64,000 nucleotides of DNA, from the NCBI GenBank assembly GCA_030157865.1, contig JAOATY010000003.1:1-64000 (forward strand), read 5' to 3'. How positions within the stretch are numbered: position 1 is the stretch's first letter; each line of letters begins with the position of its first letter. Of the stretch, positions 20,165-29,743 are shown piece after piece. The notes under the pieces are model-generated. The model saw nothing but the letters and a program-made list of their open reading frames with translations. It was not told where the DNA came from and made no database searches. The translations under genes and the position numbers were made by a program. This DNA comes from Candidatus Nanopelagicales bacterium. Its GTDB lineage: Bacteria > Actinomycetota > Actinomycetes > S36-B12 > UBA5976.

Positions 20165-21549
20165 GCGAAACGCTTAATCGGTATCGAGTATCCACGCGAC
20201 GTTCGGCAGAACTAGCGCTACTTGTTGGTGCTTGGCTCATTGGAGTCTTCGCCTGGATTTTGGTGGATTCAGCAACTGGCGAAACTTCTTTAGGTGGATG
20301 GACATCTTTGCTTAGTGCTGGTGTCTTGCTTCTGGTAACTCATGGTGTTGTGCGTTGGCAAGCGCCTTATGCAGACCCATTGTTGCTACCGAGTGTGGCT
20401 GCCTTGAACATGCTTGGGCTGGCAATGATTCATCGTTTGGACATTGCTGCTGAACAGCGAGCGATTAGTAATGGCAGTCCGATGCCAACGCCCGATGTTT
20501 ACTTACAGCTGACCTGGATGCTTGTTGGGTTAGTTGCATTTATGTTGGTGCTTTCATTTGTTGGTGATCATCGCAGACTTCAAAGATTTACCTACACCGC
20601 CGGTTTTGCTGGTATCGCACTTTTGTTCTTACCGTTACTTCCATTCATTGGCAGTGAAGTAAACGGTGCTCGACTATGGATCAACTTCCTGGGATTTACT
20701 TTCCAACCAGGCGAATTAGCCAAAGTAGCGTTAACAATTTTCTTCGCTGGTTTCTTGGTTACTCGACGACATTCCCTTGCATTGGTGCACAACAAAATTC
20801 TTGGTGTTGGGGTTCCGCGGGCAAAAGATGTTGGACCGCTCTTATTGGTTTGGTTTGCTGCACTTTTAGTTTTGATTTTGGAACGAGATCTCGGAACCTC
20901 ACTACTTTTGTTTGGCCTGTTCATCGTGATGCTCTATGTCGCAACCGGCAGACGTTCTTGGGTATTGATCGGTGGCTCACTATTAACGGTTGGTGGCGCG
21001 GTCGCTTATCAGGCATTCGGTCACGTACGCGTTCGCTTTGATGTTTGGTTAGATCCGTTCGCCGATGCAAATGGCACTGGTTTTCAAATCGTGCAATCAC
21101 TTTATGGATTTGCGAACGGTGGAATTTTTGGAACTGGTTGGGGTCAGGGTTATCCGCAATTAGTTCCTTTCGCGAAAACAGATTTCATTACATCTGCCCT
21201 TGGCGAAGAGCTTGGCTTGATGGGATTAATTGCAATCCTGCTGCTGTTCGCAATTGTTGTTGAGCGTGGAGCTCGCGCAGCCGTTGCAACTCGAGATCCG
21301 TTTGGCAATCTATTGGCAATTGGTCTTACTACCGTCATTGGTCTTCAAACGTTCATTGTTATTGGTGGCGTCACTCGACTCGTGCCACTAACTGGGTTAA
21401 CAACTCCGTTCTTGTCTTATGGTGGTTCTTCACTCGTCGCAAACTACATAATCATTGCGCTCTTGATTCGGATTTCAAACGCAGCTCGCGCACCTGAGGT
21501 AACTGATGCGGAATTAGTTCTACGTCCAGCAGGTGACGAAAATGATTAG
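20161..21549 (+). CDS. rodA: FtsW/RodA/SpoVE family glycosyltransferase
   Basis: NGARLWINFLGFTFQPGELAK, PFLSYGGSSL SEDS motifs. Confidence 0.93.
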   Translation: MSETLNRYRVSTRRSAELALLVGAWLIGVFAWILVDSATGETSLGGWTSLLSAGVLLLVTHGVVRWQAPYADPLLLPSVAALNMLGLAMIHRLDIAAEQRAISNGSPMPTPDVYLQLTWMLVGLVAFMLVLSFVGDHRRLQRFTYTAGFAGIALLFLPLLPFIGSEVNGARLWINFLGFTFQPGELAKVALTIFFAGFLVTRRHSLALVHNKILGVGVPRAKDVGPLLLVWFAALLVLILERDLGTSLLLFGLFIVMLYVATGRRSWVLIGGSLLTVGGAVAYQAFGHVRVRFDVWLDPFADANGTGFQIVQSLYGFANGGIFGTGWGQGYPQLVPFAKTDFITSALGEELGLMGLIAILLLFAIVVERGARAAVATRDPFGNLLAIGLTTVIGLQTFIVIGGVTRLVPLTGLTTPFLSYGGSSLVANYIIIALLIRISNAARAPEVTDAELVLRPAGDEND

Positions 21550-22990
21550 ACAAATCAATCGCGTAACTGCCGCAATCGTTGTGCTGTTGTTAGCGCTAAT
21601 AATTAATCTTTCTTACATTCAGGTTTTCAAAGCTGGGGACTTGCGAGGACAAGCTGGAAATCAGCGCGTGACTTTAACCGAGTACTCACGTGAACGAGGA
21701 CCAATCCTGTTGGCTTCGGAAGCAATTGCGGAATCAACTCCAACGTCAGATGCCTTGAAGTATTTGCGCGAGTATGCAGATGGTTCAACTTATGCCGCAA
21801 TCACTGGTTTCTATTCTGTGGTTTACGGCGCAACTGGAATTGAATCTGAGGCAAACAACATTCTTGCGGGCAATGACAGTCGCTTCTTTGTTGATCGCTT
21901 GCAACAACTATTTGCGAATCGTGAGCCTAAAGGTGGTGCAATTCGGTTAACTATTGATCCGGATGCTCAGGTGGCGGCCATGAAAGCTCTTAATGGCAGA
22001 ACTGGCGCAGTAGTTGCAATCGATCCAACAACAGGCGCAATTTTGGCTTTAGCAAGTTCGCCGTCTTTTGATCCAAACTTGTTGTCGAGTCATGATGCTG
22101 GTGACATCCAAGCTAACTACGAAGAATTAAATGCTGATTCGGACCAGCCACTGCTAAATCGTCCACTTGCAATGACATTGCCACCAGGTTCAACCTTCAA
22201 GTTAGTTACAGCTGCTGCTGCCCTAGAGTCTGGAAACTATGTTGCCGATTCTGAATTGCCCGGACCTAAGCAAATCAATTTGCCAGGAACTGACGTTCAA
22301 CTTGGAAACTGGAATGACAAAGCTTGTGGTGCGGGCGATGTCACAACTTTGCAATCAGCATTAGAGATTTCCTGCAACACCGCATTTGCTTGGTTAGGTA
22401 TGGAATTGGGAGCTGATGCAATCAGCGAACAGGCACAAAAGTTTGGATTTGAATCTGAATTTGATGTGCCAATGACAGCGGCCATTAGTAGATTCCCAGC
22501 TGACCCGAATAAGCCACAAACTGCGATGAGTGCGATCGGACAATTCGATGTTCGTGCTACCGCTCTGCAGATGGCTATGGTTGCAGCCGGCATTGCTAAC
22601 GATGGCGTAGTTATGAACCCGTATTTGATCAGCCAAGTACTTGGCCCAGACTTAACTGTGTTGCAAAATACCAACCCGTCAGCGTTTGGTCGCGCAATGT
22701 CAGTAGAGAATTCCAAGATTCTGCGAGACATGATGGTTGGCGTGGTCAACAATGGCACAGCCACAAAGGCCGCTATTTCAGGAATTAACGTTGGTGGCAA
22801 AACTGGCACAGCTGAAAATGCACCAGGTGAACCAGCGCACGCTTGGTTTGTTGGGTTAGCCCCGAGTGATCAATCAAAGGTTGCAGTCGCAGTCGTTCTA
22901 CAAAACGGTGGCGGTGCTACCGAGGTGAGTGGAAACTCGTTAGCCGCTCCAATTGCCGCAGCCGTGATGCGTGCAGTTCTAAAACAATAG
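21542..22990 (+). CDS. pbpA: Penicillin-binding protein, PbpA-like transpeptidase
   Basis: LPPGSTFKLVTAAAAL (SxxK), SCN, GGKTGTAEN (KTGT). ATG at 21542 (MIRQINRV) likely. Confidence 0.92.
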   Translation: MIRQINRVTAAIVVLLLALIINLSYIQVFKAGDLRGQAGNQRVTLTEYSRERGPILLASEAIAESTPTSDALKYLREYADGSTYAAITGFYSVVYGATGIESEANNILAGNDSRFFVDRLQQLFANREPKGGAIRLTIDPDAQVAAMKALNGRTGAVVAIDPTTGAILALASSPSFDPNLLSSHDAGDIQANYEELNADSDQPLLNRPLAMTLPPGSTFKLVTAAAALESGNYVADSELPGPKQINLPGTDVQLGNWNDKACGAGDVTTLQSALEISCNTAFAWLGMELGADAISEQAQKFGFESEFDVPMTAAISRFPADPNKPQTAMSAIGQFDVRATALQMAMVAAGIANDGVVMNPYLISQVLGPDLTVLQNTNPSAFGRAMSVENSKILRDMMVGVVNNGTATKAAISGINVGGKTGTAENAPGEPAHAWFVGLAPSDQSKVAVAVVLQNGGGATEVSGNSLAAPIAAAVMRAVLKQ

Positions 22991-23058
22991 GCAAGAATAG
23001 AAGAGTTAGCACCGGGTTAAATACGGCACCGGGCTAGACATGGCATAGGAGAACTTAG

Positions 23059-24774
23059 GTGAGCACCTTCACGCAACTCGGTGATAGATACGACGTCGGG
23101 CAAGTAATTGGTCGCGGCGGCATGGCCGAAGTTTATGAAGGGACTGACCGACGTTTAAACCGTCGCGTTGCTATCAAAGTGTTGCGCCCTGATTTAGCTC
23201 GCGATCCAATGTTTCAAGAACGCTTTCGACGTGAAGCACAATCTGCTGCAGGTCTTAACCATCCAAACATTGTTGCTATCTATGACACCGGTGAAGATTT
23301 AATTGGTGATGGCCCGAACCAGGTTAGCGTTCCATACATTGTTATGGAATTTGTTGATGGCGTCACATTACGTCACATGCTTAACAACGGTCCACGAATT
23401 TTGCCGGAACGCGCGCTTGAAGTTATTGCAGGCGTTTTAGCTGCACTTGATTACGCACATCGTCATGGCATTGTGCATCGTGACATCAAGCCAGCAAACA
23501 TCATGATCAATACCAATGGTGATGCAAAGGTTATGGACTTTGGTATTGCCCGTGCCATGAGCGACGCTGCAACATCAGTTACCGCAACAAGTGCGGTTAT
23601 GGGAACTGCGCAATATCTTTCACCTGAACAGGCACGTGGTGAGTTGGTAGATGCCCGAAGTGATATTTACTCAAGTGGTTGCGTACTTTACGAATTGCTA
23701 ACTGGCGTCACACCGTTTAATGGTGACTCCCCAGTTGCAATTGCATATCAACATGTGAACGAACCACCTAAGCCACCTTCAAGCATTGATAACTCAATTC
23801 CAAGCAGTTTAGATTCCATTACTCTGGGGGCACTTGCAAAGTCACCGTCCAACAGATATCAAACTGCAGCTGAGATGCGCAGTGATGTTGAGCGTTCGAT
23901 CGCAGGTATGCCGATCATTTCGCGTCAGAATCATGCAACTGAGGCAATTCAAACCAGTGCGCCAACCGCTGCAATTCCAATCGTTGATGGTTTCCCAGGA
24001 ACAGTTGCGGTAGCTCCGCCAAAAGCCTCCAGCAATAAAGCTCGCTGGTTCTTCACTGGCTTTGCAACATTGCTCGCCGCGTCACTGATCTTTTTGCTGG
24101 GCGAAAATCTTTTTAACACTGGTCCAGAGACAGTCGCAGTTCCAAATGTGAAAGCCCAAACCGTTGACGAAGCCACCTTGGCTTTAACTGAGGTTGGACT
24201 AATCGTTGGTACCCAGACTCCGCAAGCAGATGACAATGCGCCAAAGGGAACCATCATTGGTCAAGATCCTGCTGCCGGAGAGCTTATTGAACTTGGTCAA
24301 GCAGTTAACTTAATTGTTTCTGCTGGTAAGGATCAGACCAGCGTTCCGGATCTAGTTGATCTAGCCTCAAGTGAGGACGCACGATTGGCTCTCACCGAGG
24401 CTCGCTTAGTGCTCGGCAAGGTGACCCCTAAGGACAGCGATAAGCCAGAAGGCACTGTGATTGCTCAAGATCCAGCTGCAAATACTGCAGTAGACATTGG
24501 CACTTTGGTGAGCATCACGGTTTCCAGTGGCAAGGTTCCAGTTCCAAACGTCGTCGGTGCTACTCAAACTGATGCAAAGAACACCTTGCTCAATGCCGGC
24601 TTCTTAGTTGAAGTTGTATTCGAGGAAAATGGCGCAGTGCCTGAAAACACGGTCATCTCACAGAATCCAGCTGCTGCTTCGGTAACGCTTAAGGGCACCA
24701 CAGTAACGATCAAGGTTTCGAAGTTACCTATCGTGGTTGCTCCGACACCAACGCCGACTGTGACCACTCCTTAA
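23059..24774 (+). CDS. pknB: PASTA-domain Ser/Thr protein kinase
   Basis: GRGGMAEVYEG, HRDIKPANIM, DFGIARA; TM then three PASTA repeats. Confidence 0.95.
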   Translation: MSTFTQLGDRYDVGQVIGRGGMAEVYEGTDRRLNRRVAIKVLRPDLARDPMFQERFRREAQSAAGLNHPNIVAIYDTGEDLIGDGPNQVSVPYIVMEFVDGVTLRHMLNNGPRILPERALEVIAGVLAALDYAHRHGIVHRDIKPANIMINTNGDAKVMDFGIARAMSDAATSVTATSAVMGTAQYLSPEQARGELVDARSDIYSSGCVLYELLTGVTPFNGDSPVAIAYQHVNEPPKPPSSIDNSIPSSLDSITLGALAKSPSNRYQTAAEMRSDVERSIAGMPIISRQNHATEAIQTSAPTAAIPIVDGFPGTVAVAPPKASSNKARWFFTGFATLLAASLIFLLGENLFNTGPETVAVPNVKAQTVDEATLALTEVGLIVGTQTPQADDNAPKGTIIGQDPAAGELIELGQAVNLIVSAGKDQTSVPDLVDLASSEDARLALTEARLVLGKVTPKDSDKPEGTVIAQDPAANTAVDIGTLVSITVSSGKVPVPNVVGATQTDAKNTLLNAGFLVEVVFEENGAVPENTVISQNPAAASVTLKGTTVTIKVSKLPIVVAPTPTPTVTTP

Positions 24775-24793
24775 CTCACTTAGACTTATTGTT

Positions 24794-25414
24794 GTGACTC
24801 GCATTCTCGTTATTGATAACTACGACAGTTTTGTTTTCAACATTGTCCAGTACCTAGCTCAGCTCGGTGCCAAAGTTGATGTAAAACGCAATGACGAAGT
24901 CACTGTTGAGCAAGCACGCGAATATGACGGAGTTTTGCTCTCACCTGGTCCAGGCACTCCAGCTGATGCAGGCGTATGCATCGACATCGTAAAAGAATTA
25001 GGCGGACAAGTTCCGATCTTTGGTGTTTGCCTTGGGCATCAAGCAATCGCTGAGGCTTACGGTGCAACCGTTTCTCGCGCACCAGAATTGCTTCACGGAA
25101 AAACTTCCCAAGTGTTTCATCACAAGCAAGGCGTGCTTGCAGACCTACCTTCACCGTTTACTGCAACGCGTTATCACTCGCTTGCAGTTGAACGCGATAC
25201 CGTTCCTGCTGAATTAGAAGTAACCAGTGAAACTGAAGACGGTGTGATCATGTCACTTCGTCATAAAGAGTTTGATATCGAAGGTGTGCAGTTTCATCCG
25301 GAATCAGTTTTAACTGAAGGTGGCCACAAGATGTTGGCTGAGTGGTTAGTTCGTTGTGGCGATTTGGATGCGCGCAATTTAGCGCAAGGTTTGCAACCAG
25401 TAATTCCAAAATAA
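24794..25414 (+). CDS. pabA: Aminodeoxychorismate/anthranilate synthase component II (glutamine amidotransferase)
   Basis: RILVIDNYDSFVFNIVQYL, GVCLGHQAIAEAYG, VQFHPESVLTEGG. Confidence 0.93.
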   Translation: MTRILVIDNYDSFVFNIVQYLAQLGAKVDVKRNDEVTVEQAREYDGVLLSPGPGTPADAGVCIDIVKELGGQVPIFGVCLGHQAIAEAYGATVSRAPELLHGKTSQVFHHKQGVLADLPSPFTATRYHSLAVERDTVPAELEVTSETEDGVIMSLRHKEFDIEGVQFHPESVLTEGGHKMLAEWLVRCGDLDARNLAQGLQPVIPK

Positions 25415-26119
25415 TTATTGTTGTTCGATCGAACCTTGCCAGGCTGGAATCGTAGTCTGATTCAAAATCGAAACATCCCAACCAAGATTTAATCGCTCAA
25501 CATATTCGCGATACAGCGATACGCCTGGTTCATCGTTCAAAGCTTGTTGTAATTCAGATGTGTTTCCAATTGCAGTAACTACAAATGGTGGCGAGTACAC
25601 CTGACCTTGTAACAACAAAGTGTTACCAACACATCGAATAGCTGAAGTGCTGATGATTCGTTGATCCATAACTTGTACTGCAGTAGCGCCACCACGCCAC
25701 ATGGCGTTAACAACTGATTGCACATCTTGCTGATGCACAACTAAATCATCGGGCACTATGCCTTCAGGTAGCGGATCACCAGGTTCGCGAGGTGCATCAT
25801 CAAGTGAAATGCGAAGCGCGGAACCCGAGACTGGAGTTAGACCAGTTGCTTGTTCAAGTTTGCTGATTTGAGAACTTAGCGCTGGGTCAACTTTGGTAAT
25901 TGATAAGTCATTAACTTCTGTAGCCAAAGTATCGACTTCAGATTGCAAGGCTCCGACTTTATTTGCGCGGTCCAAAACCAGGCTGCGGAGATCCTCCAGA
26001 CCTCCGGTGCGCAGATTGGTGCCATCTGCTGTGATGCCGCTAGCGACAAAGAGGAATCCGGCCAGGGCTGCTGCCCCAGTAACCAATGTGGTTTTGGTCC
26101 GCTTAGAAAAACTTCTCAT
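25415..26119 (-). CDS. DUF881 family protein
   Basis: N-terminal TM, coiled-coil, GLTPVSGSALRISLDDAP, VVNAMWRGGATAVQVMDQRIISTSAIRCVGNTLLLQGQVYSPPFVVTAIG. Confidence 0.9.
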   Translation of the reverse strand: MRSFSKRTKTTLVTGAAALAGFLFVASGITADGTNLRTGGLEDLRSLVLDRANKVGALQSEVDTLATEVNDLSITKVDPALSSQISKLEQATGLTPVSGSALRISLDDAPREPGDPLPEGIVPDDLVVHQQDVQSVVNAMWRGGATAVQVMDQRIISTSAIRCVGNTLLLQGQVYSPPFVVTAIGNTSELQQALNDEPGVSLYREYVERLNLGWDVSILNQTTIPAWQGSIEQQ

Positions 26120-26123
26120 TTAC

Positions 26124-26144
26124 TTATCCACAGGGTTATCCACC
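26124..26144. promoter_or_regulatory. Pair of DnaA-box-like motifs upstream of the DUF881 gene
   Basis: TTATCCACA (26124-26132) and TTATCCACC (26136-26144). Confidence 0.5.
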
Positions 26145-26172
26145 GCTGGGGAGGAAATTACACCCATGTCAT

Positions 26173-26439
26173 TTACTTCCAGCGAGTAGCTAGAGCAAAT
26201 CCGATTCCAATAAAGGCAAAGCCAATAAGGACGTTAGTTAAATTGCCTAAATCGGACATCAAAGGCACTTGGCTACCTACAAGGTAGAACACCACTATCC
26301 ACAGCAGTCCCAAAATGAACATTGTCACCATTGCTGGCACTAACCAGACCGGGTTACCTACCTTGAATGACTCTGGCGCTTTAGCCGGAGGTGGGGTGTA
26401 GGCAGGTTCTTTTGATTTACGAGACTTAGACACAGGCAT
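26173..26439 (-). CDS. crgA: Cell division protein CrgA
   Basis: MPVSKSRKSKEPAYTPPP...NPVWLVPAMVTMFILGLLWIVVFYL, two TMs, 88 aa, usual neighbourhood. Confidence 0.93.
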   Translation of the reverse strand: MPVSKSRKSKEPAYTPPPAKAPESFKVGNPVWLVPAMVTMFILGLLWIVVFYLVGSQVPLMSDLGNLTNVLIGFAFIGIGFALATRWK

Positions 26440-26462
26440 GCTTAAACCTTACCTGTATTTTT

Positions 26463-26534
26463 CTTGGGCACTGCAAGTTTTCCGTGCCCTGGATTTTCCT
26501 TGGGCACTGCAAGTTTTCCGTGCCCTGTATTTTT
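26463..26534 (-). repeat. Tandem 2 x 36-bp hairpin-bearing repeat between the rhomboid gene and crgA
   Basis: cttgggcactgcaagttttccgtgccctg[g/t]attttt[c/g] repeated with 36-bp period; each unit forms GGGCAC...GTGCCC. Confidence 0.85.
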
Positions 26535-26542
26535 GGAGAAAT

Positions 26543-27361
26543 CTAGAGGCCAATCAAGGCGGACACTTGGGCATTTCTGGCCAGGGTTGCCAGCACCAGA
26601 ATGGCAAAGATTCCGGCTACCCCAACACGATGAATCTGATCTCGATTTAGTCGAGTTCCCTTGGTGTAGATAAAGGCAATTGCGGCTCCAGTTACAGCGC
26701 CGCCAAAGTGAGCGCGCCAATCGATACCTGGTTGCAGGAATCCAATTACGACGTTTATTCCAAGCAAGACAATTAATTGGGAAACGTCGGTGCGCATCTC
26801 TCGCCCGATCACAATCGTTGCTGTGATCAAACCAAAGATCGCGCCGCTAGCACCAACCGAGACGGTGTTTAGATCCGAGAACCAATATGAAGCCACTGAT
26901 CCACCTAGCGCCGAAAGAACATAAAGCGCAGCGAATCGCACATGACCAAGTGATCGCTCTAGTTGTGGTCCCAACCAGTAGAGCGCATACATATTAAAAA
27001 GTAAATGCAGAACACTGCCATGTAACAAAGTTGATGTGAATAGTCGCCACCACTCACCTGATGCAATAGCAGCCGGAATCATGCCAAAACTAATTGAAAA
27101 GCTTCTGACTCCACCCAGGAGTAATGAAAGTACAAAAATACTGATGCAAGTAATCAGAATTGCACGTGTGACTTTTGGAACGGTGTTGAAAGTTCCACCG
27201 AATCTTGTTTTAGGTAATGCAACGTTTGCAGATGCAACACACTCTGGACATTGGAATCCAACTGGTGCGCTGATCATGCAGTCGGGGCATATCGTGCGGT
27301 CACAACGACCGCACGATACATAAGCCTCGCTATCGGTATGGCGAAAACAAGTGTTATCCAC
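26543..27361 (-). CDS. Rhomboid family intramembrane serine protease with N-terminal zinc ribbon/B-box
   Basis: CFRHTDSEAYVSCGRCDRTICPDCM; GASGAIFGL catalytic Ser and downstream His (RAHFGG). Confidence 0.92.
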   Translation of the reverse strand: MDNTCFRHTDSEAYVSCGRCDRTICPDCMISAPVGFQCPECVASANVALPKTRFGGTFNTVPKVTRAILITCISIFVLSLLLGGVRSFSISFGMIPAAIASGEWWRLFTSTLLHGSVLHLLFNMYALYWLGPQLERSLGHVRFAALYVLSALGGSVASYWFSDLNTVSVGASGAIFGLITATIVIGREMRTDVSQLIVLLGINVVIGFLQPGIDWRAHFGGAVTGAAIAFIYTKGTRLNRDQIHRVGVAGIFAILVLATLARNAQVSALIGL

Positions 27362-27363
27362 TC

Positions 27364-27882
27364 TTAGCCTCGAGAAACAGTAACGCTTTCAATTACTACA
27401 TCATTAACTGGACGATCCATTTGTCCAGTTGGAACATTTGCAATCGCATCTACAACATCGCGACCTGCTTGATCTGCAACTTCACCAAAGATGGTGTGCT
27501 TGAAGTTCAACCAAGTTGTTGGAGCAACTGTGATGAAGAATTGGGAACCATTTGTGTTTGGTCCAGCGTTTGCCATAGCTAGTAGGTATGGACGATCAAA
27601 AACCAATTCTGGATGTGGTTCATCTTCGAATCTGAAACCTGGTCCGCCGGTTCCTTGACCAAGCGGATCGCCAGCTTGAATCATGAAGCCTGGAATGATG
27701 CGATGGAAAATTGTTCCATCGTAAAGTGGCGCATTGGATTTTTCACCAGTTGCTGGATGTGTCCATTCAACTGAGCCATCAGCTAAGCCAAGAATGTTTT
27801 TAACGGTCTTTGGGGCGTGGTTATCAAAAATGTTGATGTTGATATCGCCGTGATTTGTATGCAAAGTCATTGTTGAAGTCAT
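27364..27882 (-). CDS. ppiA: Cyclophilin-type peptidylprolyl isomerase
   Basis: FHRIIPGFMIQAGDPLGQGTGGPGF, MANAGPNTNGSQFFIT. Confidence 0.95.
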   Translation of the reverse strand: MTSTMTLHTNHGDININIFDNHAPKTVKNILGLADGSVEWTHPATGEKSNAPLYDGTIFHRIIPGFMIQAGDPLGQGTGGPGFRFEDEPHPELVFDRPYLLAMANAGPNTNGSQFFITVAPTTWLNFKHTIFGEVADQAGRDVVDAIANVPTGQMDRPVNDVVIESVTVSRG

Positions 27883-27982
27883 GACTTAATTCTCGCACAC
27901 CTTTAGTTATCCAGCGAATACAAAGTTTTATGAAATGCAATCCTAGAAATGAAGTTCATATGCATTAAACATTAAGGCCAAT

Positions 27983-28016
27983 AAAGAAAGCCCACGATAA
28001 ATCGTGGGCTTTCTTT
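27983..28016. terminator. Hairpin downstream of rplI
   Basis: AAAGAAAGCCCACGAT-AA-ATCGTGGGCTTTCTTT perfect stem. Confidence 0.85.
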
Positions 28017-28027
28017 AATTAGGTTTA

Positions 28028-28471
28028 TTACTTCTTGCTGCCTCGTACATCAAGAACAACAGTTGCCAATACATCTGCATGTAGGCGAACTGTGATTTCG
28101 TGACGGCCTGCTGTTTTGATAGGGGACGCAAGAACAATCTTGCGCTTATCAACGTCAACAACGCGGATTGCAGAAGCGATGTCACCAACAGTGATGGAAC
28201 CGAATAGGCGACCTTCGCTGCCAGCGCGAGCTGAGATCACAATTGGAGCGGCTTCAAGTGCAGCCTTGATTTCCATTGCGTGATCTAGATCGCGAACCGA
28301 GCGCTTGTTACGTGCGCGCTTGATCTGAGTAACTTGCTTTTCGCCGCCACGAGTCCATGCAGTTGCAAGGCCCTGTGGAACTAGGAAGTTACGGCCAAAT
28401 CCTGGCTTTACATCTACTACGTCGCCTGCACTACCAAGGCCAGTGACTTCTTGAGTCAAAATTAGTTTCAT
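28028..28471 (-). CDS. rplI: 50S ribosomal protein L9
   Basis: [36 protein letters not shown]. Confidence 0.97.
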   Translation of the reverse strand: MKLILTQEVTGLGSAGDVVDVKPGFGRNFLVPQGLATAWTRGGEKQVTQIKRARNKRSVRDLDHAMEIKAALEAAPIVISARAGSEGRLFGSITVGDIASAIRVVDVDKRKIVLASPIKTAGRHEITVRLHADVLATVVLDVRGSKK

Positions 28472-28484
28472 AAGTCATCTCTCC

Positions 28485-28721
28485 TTATCGTGCTGTTGAT
28501 GTGTATGGAAGCAATGCGATCTCGCGTGCGTTCTTAACTGCATTGGCGATATCGCGCTGATGCTGAGTGCAGTTACCTGTTACTCGGCGAGCGCGAATCT
28601 TGCCGCGATCAGAAATGAACTTGCGCAAGGTAGGAATGTCTTTGTAGTCAATTGCTACAGCATTTTTGCTGCAGAATGCACAAACCTTCTTCTTAAATTT
28701 CTTTACTGGTGGCTTAGCCAT
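28485..28721 (-). CDS. rpsR: 30S ribosomal protein S18
   Basis: [45 protein letters not shown]. Confidence 0.97.
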   Translation of the reverse strand: MAKPPVKKFKKKVCAFCSKNAVAIDYKDIPTLRKFISDRGKIRARRVTGNCTQHQRDIANAVKNAREIALLPYTSTAR

Positions 28722-28796
28722 TGTGGTGCTCCTTTGGAAGCCCGGTTCTATCCGGAATGGTTGTTCAACAAAAGTTGAGTTGGATGGGATCGTTCG

Positions 28797-29258
28797 TTAG
28801 AACGGAGGTTCGTCTCCTGCGGACGCAGGTGCGGCCCAAGGATCTTCGGATGGTGCTGCTGCTCCGCCGCCGCTGTAACCGCTGTCGGTACGTGCAACAC
28901 GGTTTACTTTTGCAGTGGCGTTACGTAGAGCTGGACCGACGTCATCGACATCCATTTCAACTACGGTGCGCTTTTCGCCTTCCTTAGTTTCATATGAACG
29001 CTGCTTCAAACGGCCGGTAACAATAACGCGAGTTCCCTTTGTTAAGGACTCGGCTACGTTCTCGGCGTATTGACGCCAAACGCTGCAACGCAAAAACAGA
29101 GTGTCTCCGTCTTTCCATTCATTGGTCGCCTTGTCGAGCATTCGAGTTGTTGAAGCAACTGTGAATGATGCGACAGCCTGGCCATTTGGAGTAAAGCGCA
29201 GTTCTGGATCACCGGTTAGGTTTCCAATAACTGTTACTACTACGTCTCCTTGTGCCAT
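28797..29258 (-). CDS. ssb: Single-stranded DNA-binding protein
   Basis: OB-fold N-terminus and acidic C-terminal tail DEPPF. Confidence 0.96.
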   Translation of the reverse strand: MAQGDVVVTVIGNLTGDPELRFTPNGQAVASFTVASTTRMLDKATNEWKDGDTLFLRCSVWRQYAENVAESLTKGTRVIVTGRLKQRSYETKEGEKRTVVEMDVDDVGPALRNATAKVNRVARTDSGYSGGGAAAPSEDPWAAPASAGDEPPF

Positions 29259-29267
29259 GACGAACCT

Positions 29268-29558
29268 CTACTTCGCGTCGAGACGCATGACTTTAGTGCG
29301 AAGCACTGATTCATTAAGTCCCAACTGACGATCGAGTTCGGCAACAGCTGCTGGTGTGCAGTTGATGTCTAGAAGGGCGTAGATACCTTCACCCTTTTTA
29401 TTGATTTCGTAAGCCAAACGGCGACGACCCCAGATATCGACTTTGCCAACTGTGCCGCCATCGTTCTTGACTACGTTTAGAAACGCATCAAGTGATGGTG
29501 CAACTGTTCGCTCTTCGAGCTCGGGATCGAGAATTACTACAACTTCGTAGTGACGCAT
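29268..29558 (-). CDS. rpsF: 30S ribosomal protein S6
   Basis: [30 protein letters not shown] at 29558 with AGGAGG-type RBS preferred over the ORF-track start at 29618. Confidence 0.95.
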   Translation of the reverse strand: MRHYEVVVILDPELEERTVAPSLDAFLNVVKNDGGTVGKVDIWGRRRLAYEINKKGEGIYALLDINCTPAAVAELDRQLGLNESVLRTKVMRLDAK

Positions 29559-29587
29559 ACTGATACCCACCTCCTGTGGACTAATCG

Positions 29588-29606
29588 GCCACGGTCTTTC
29601 CGTGGC
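29588..29606 (-). promoter_or_regulatory. Hairpin in the rpsF leader (candidate S6:S18 autoregulatory leader)
   Basis: Minus-strand GCCACGG-AAAGA-CCGTGGC just upstream of the rpsF RBS. Confidence 0.35.
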
Positions 29607-29743
29607 AGGAGGGATCAAGAACCTTTAGTCTAGGGCATTTTTTAGAGGTCAAAAAACCTTATGCACAGGCACTAATACTGGCTCAGACCGGATTTGGATT
29701 GGGCGGGAAAGCAAGGGTTCAACCGTCCAAGTACCCTTAATTC

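Noticed and set aside
22297-22809. 170-aa antisense ORF inside pbpA
   Set aside because: Overlaps conserved transpeptidase motifs on the + strand; no independent support.
26442-26720. 92-, 70- and 69-aa ORFs over the 36-bp tandem repeat
   Set aside because: Repetitive translations arising from the non-coding hairpin repeat and rhomboid 3' end.
27354-27362. TTATCCACT DnaA-box-like motif at the rhomboid start codon
   Set aside because: Single box with a mismatch, no partner site; likely chance.
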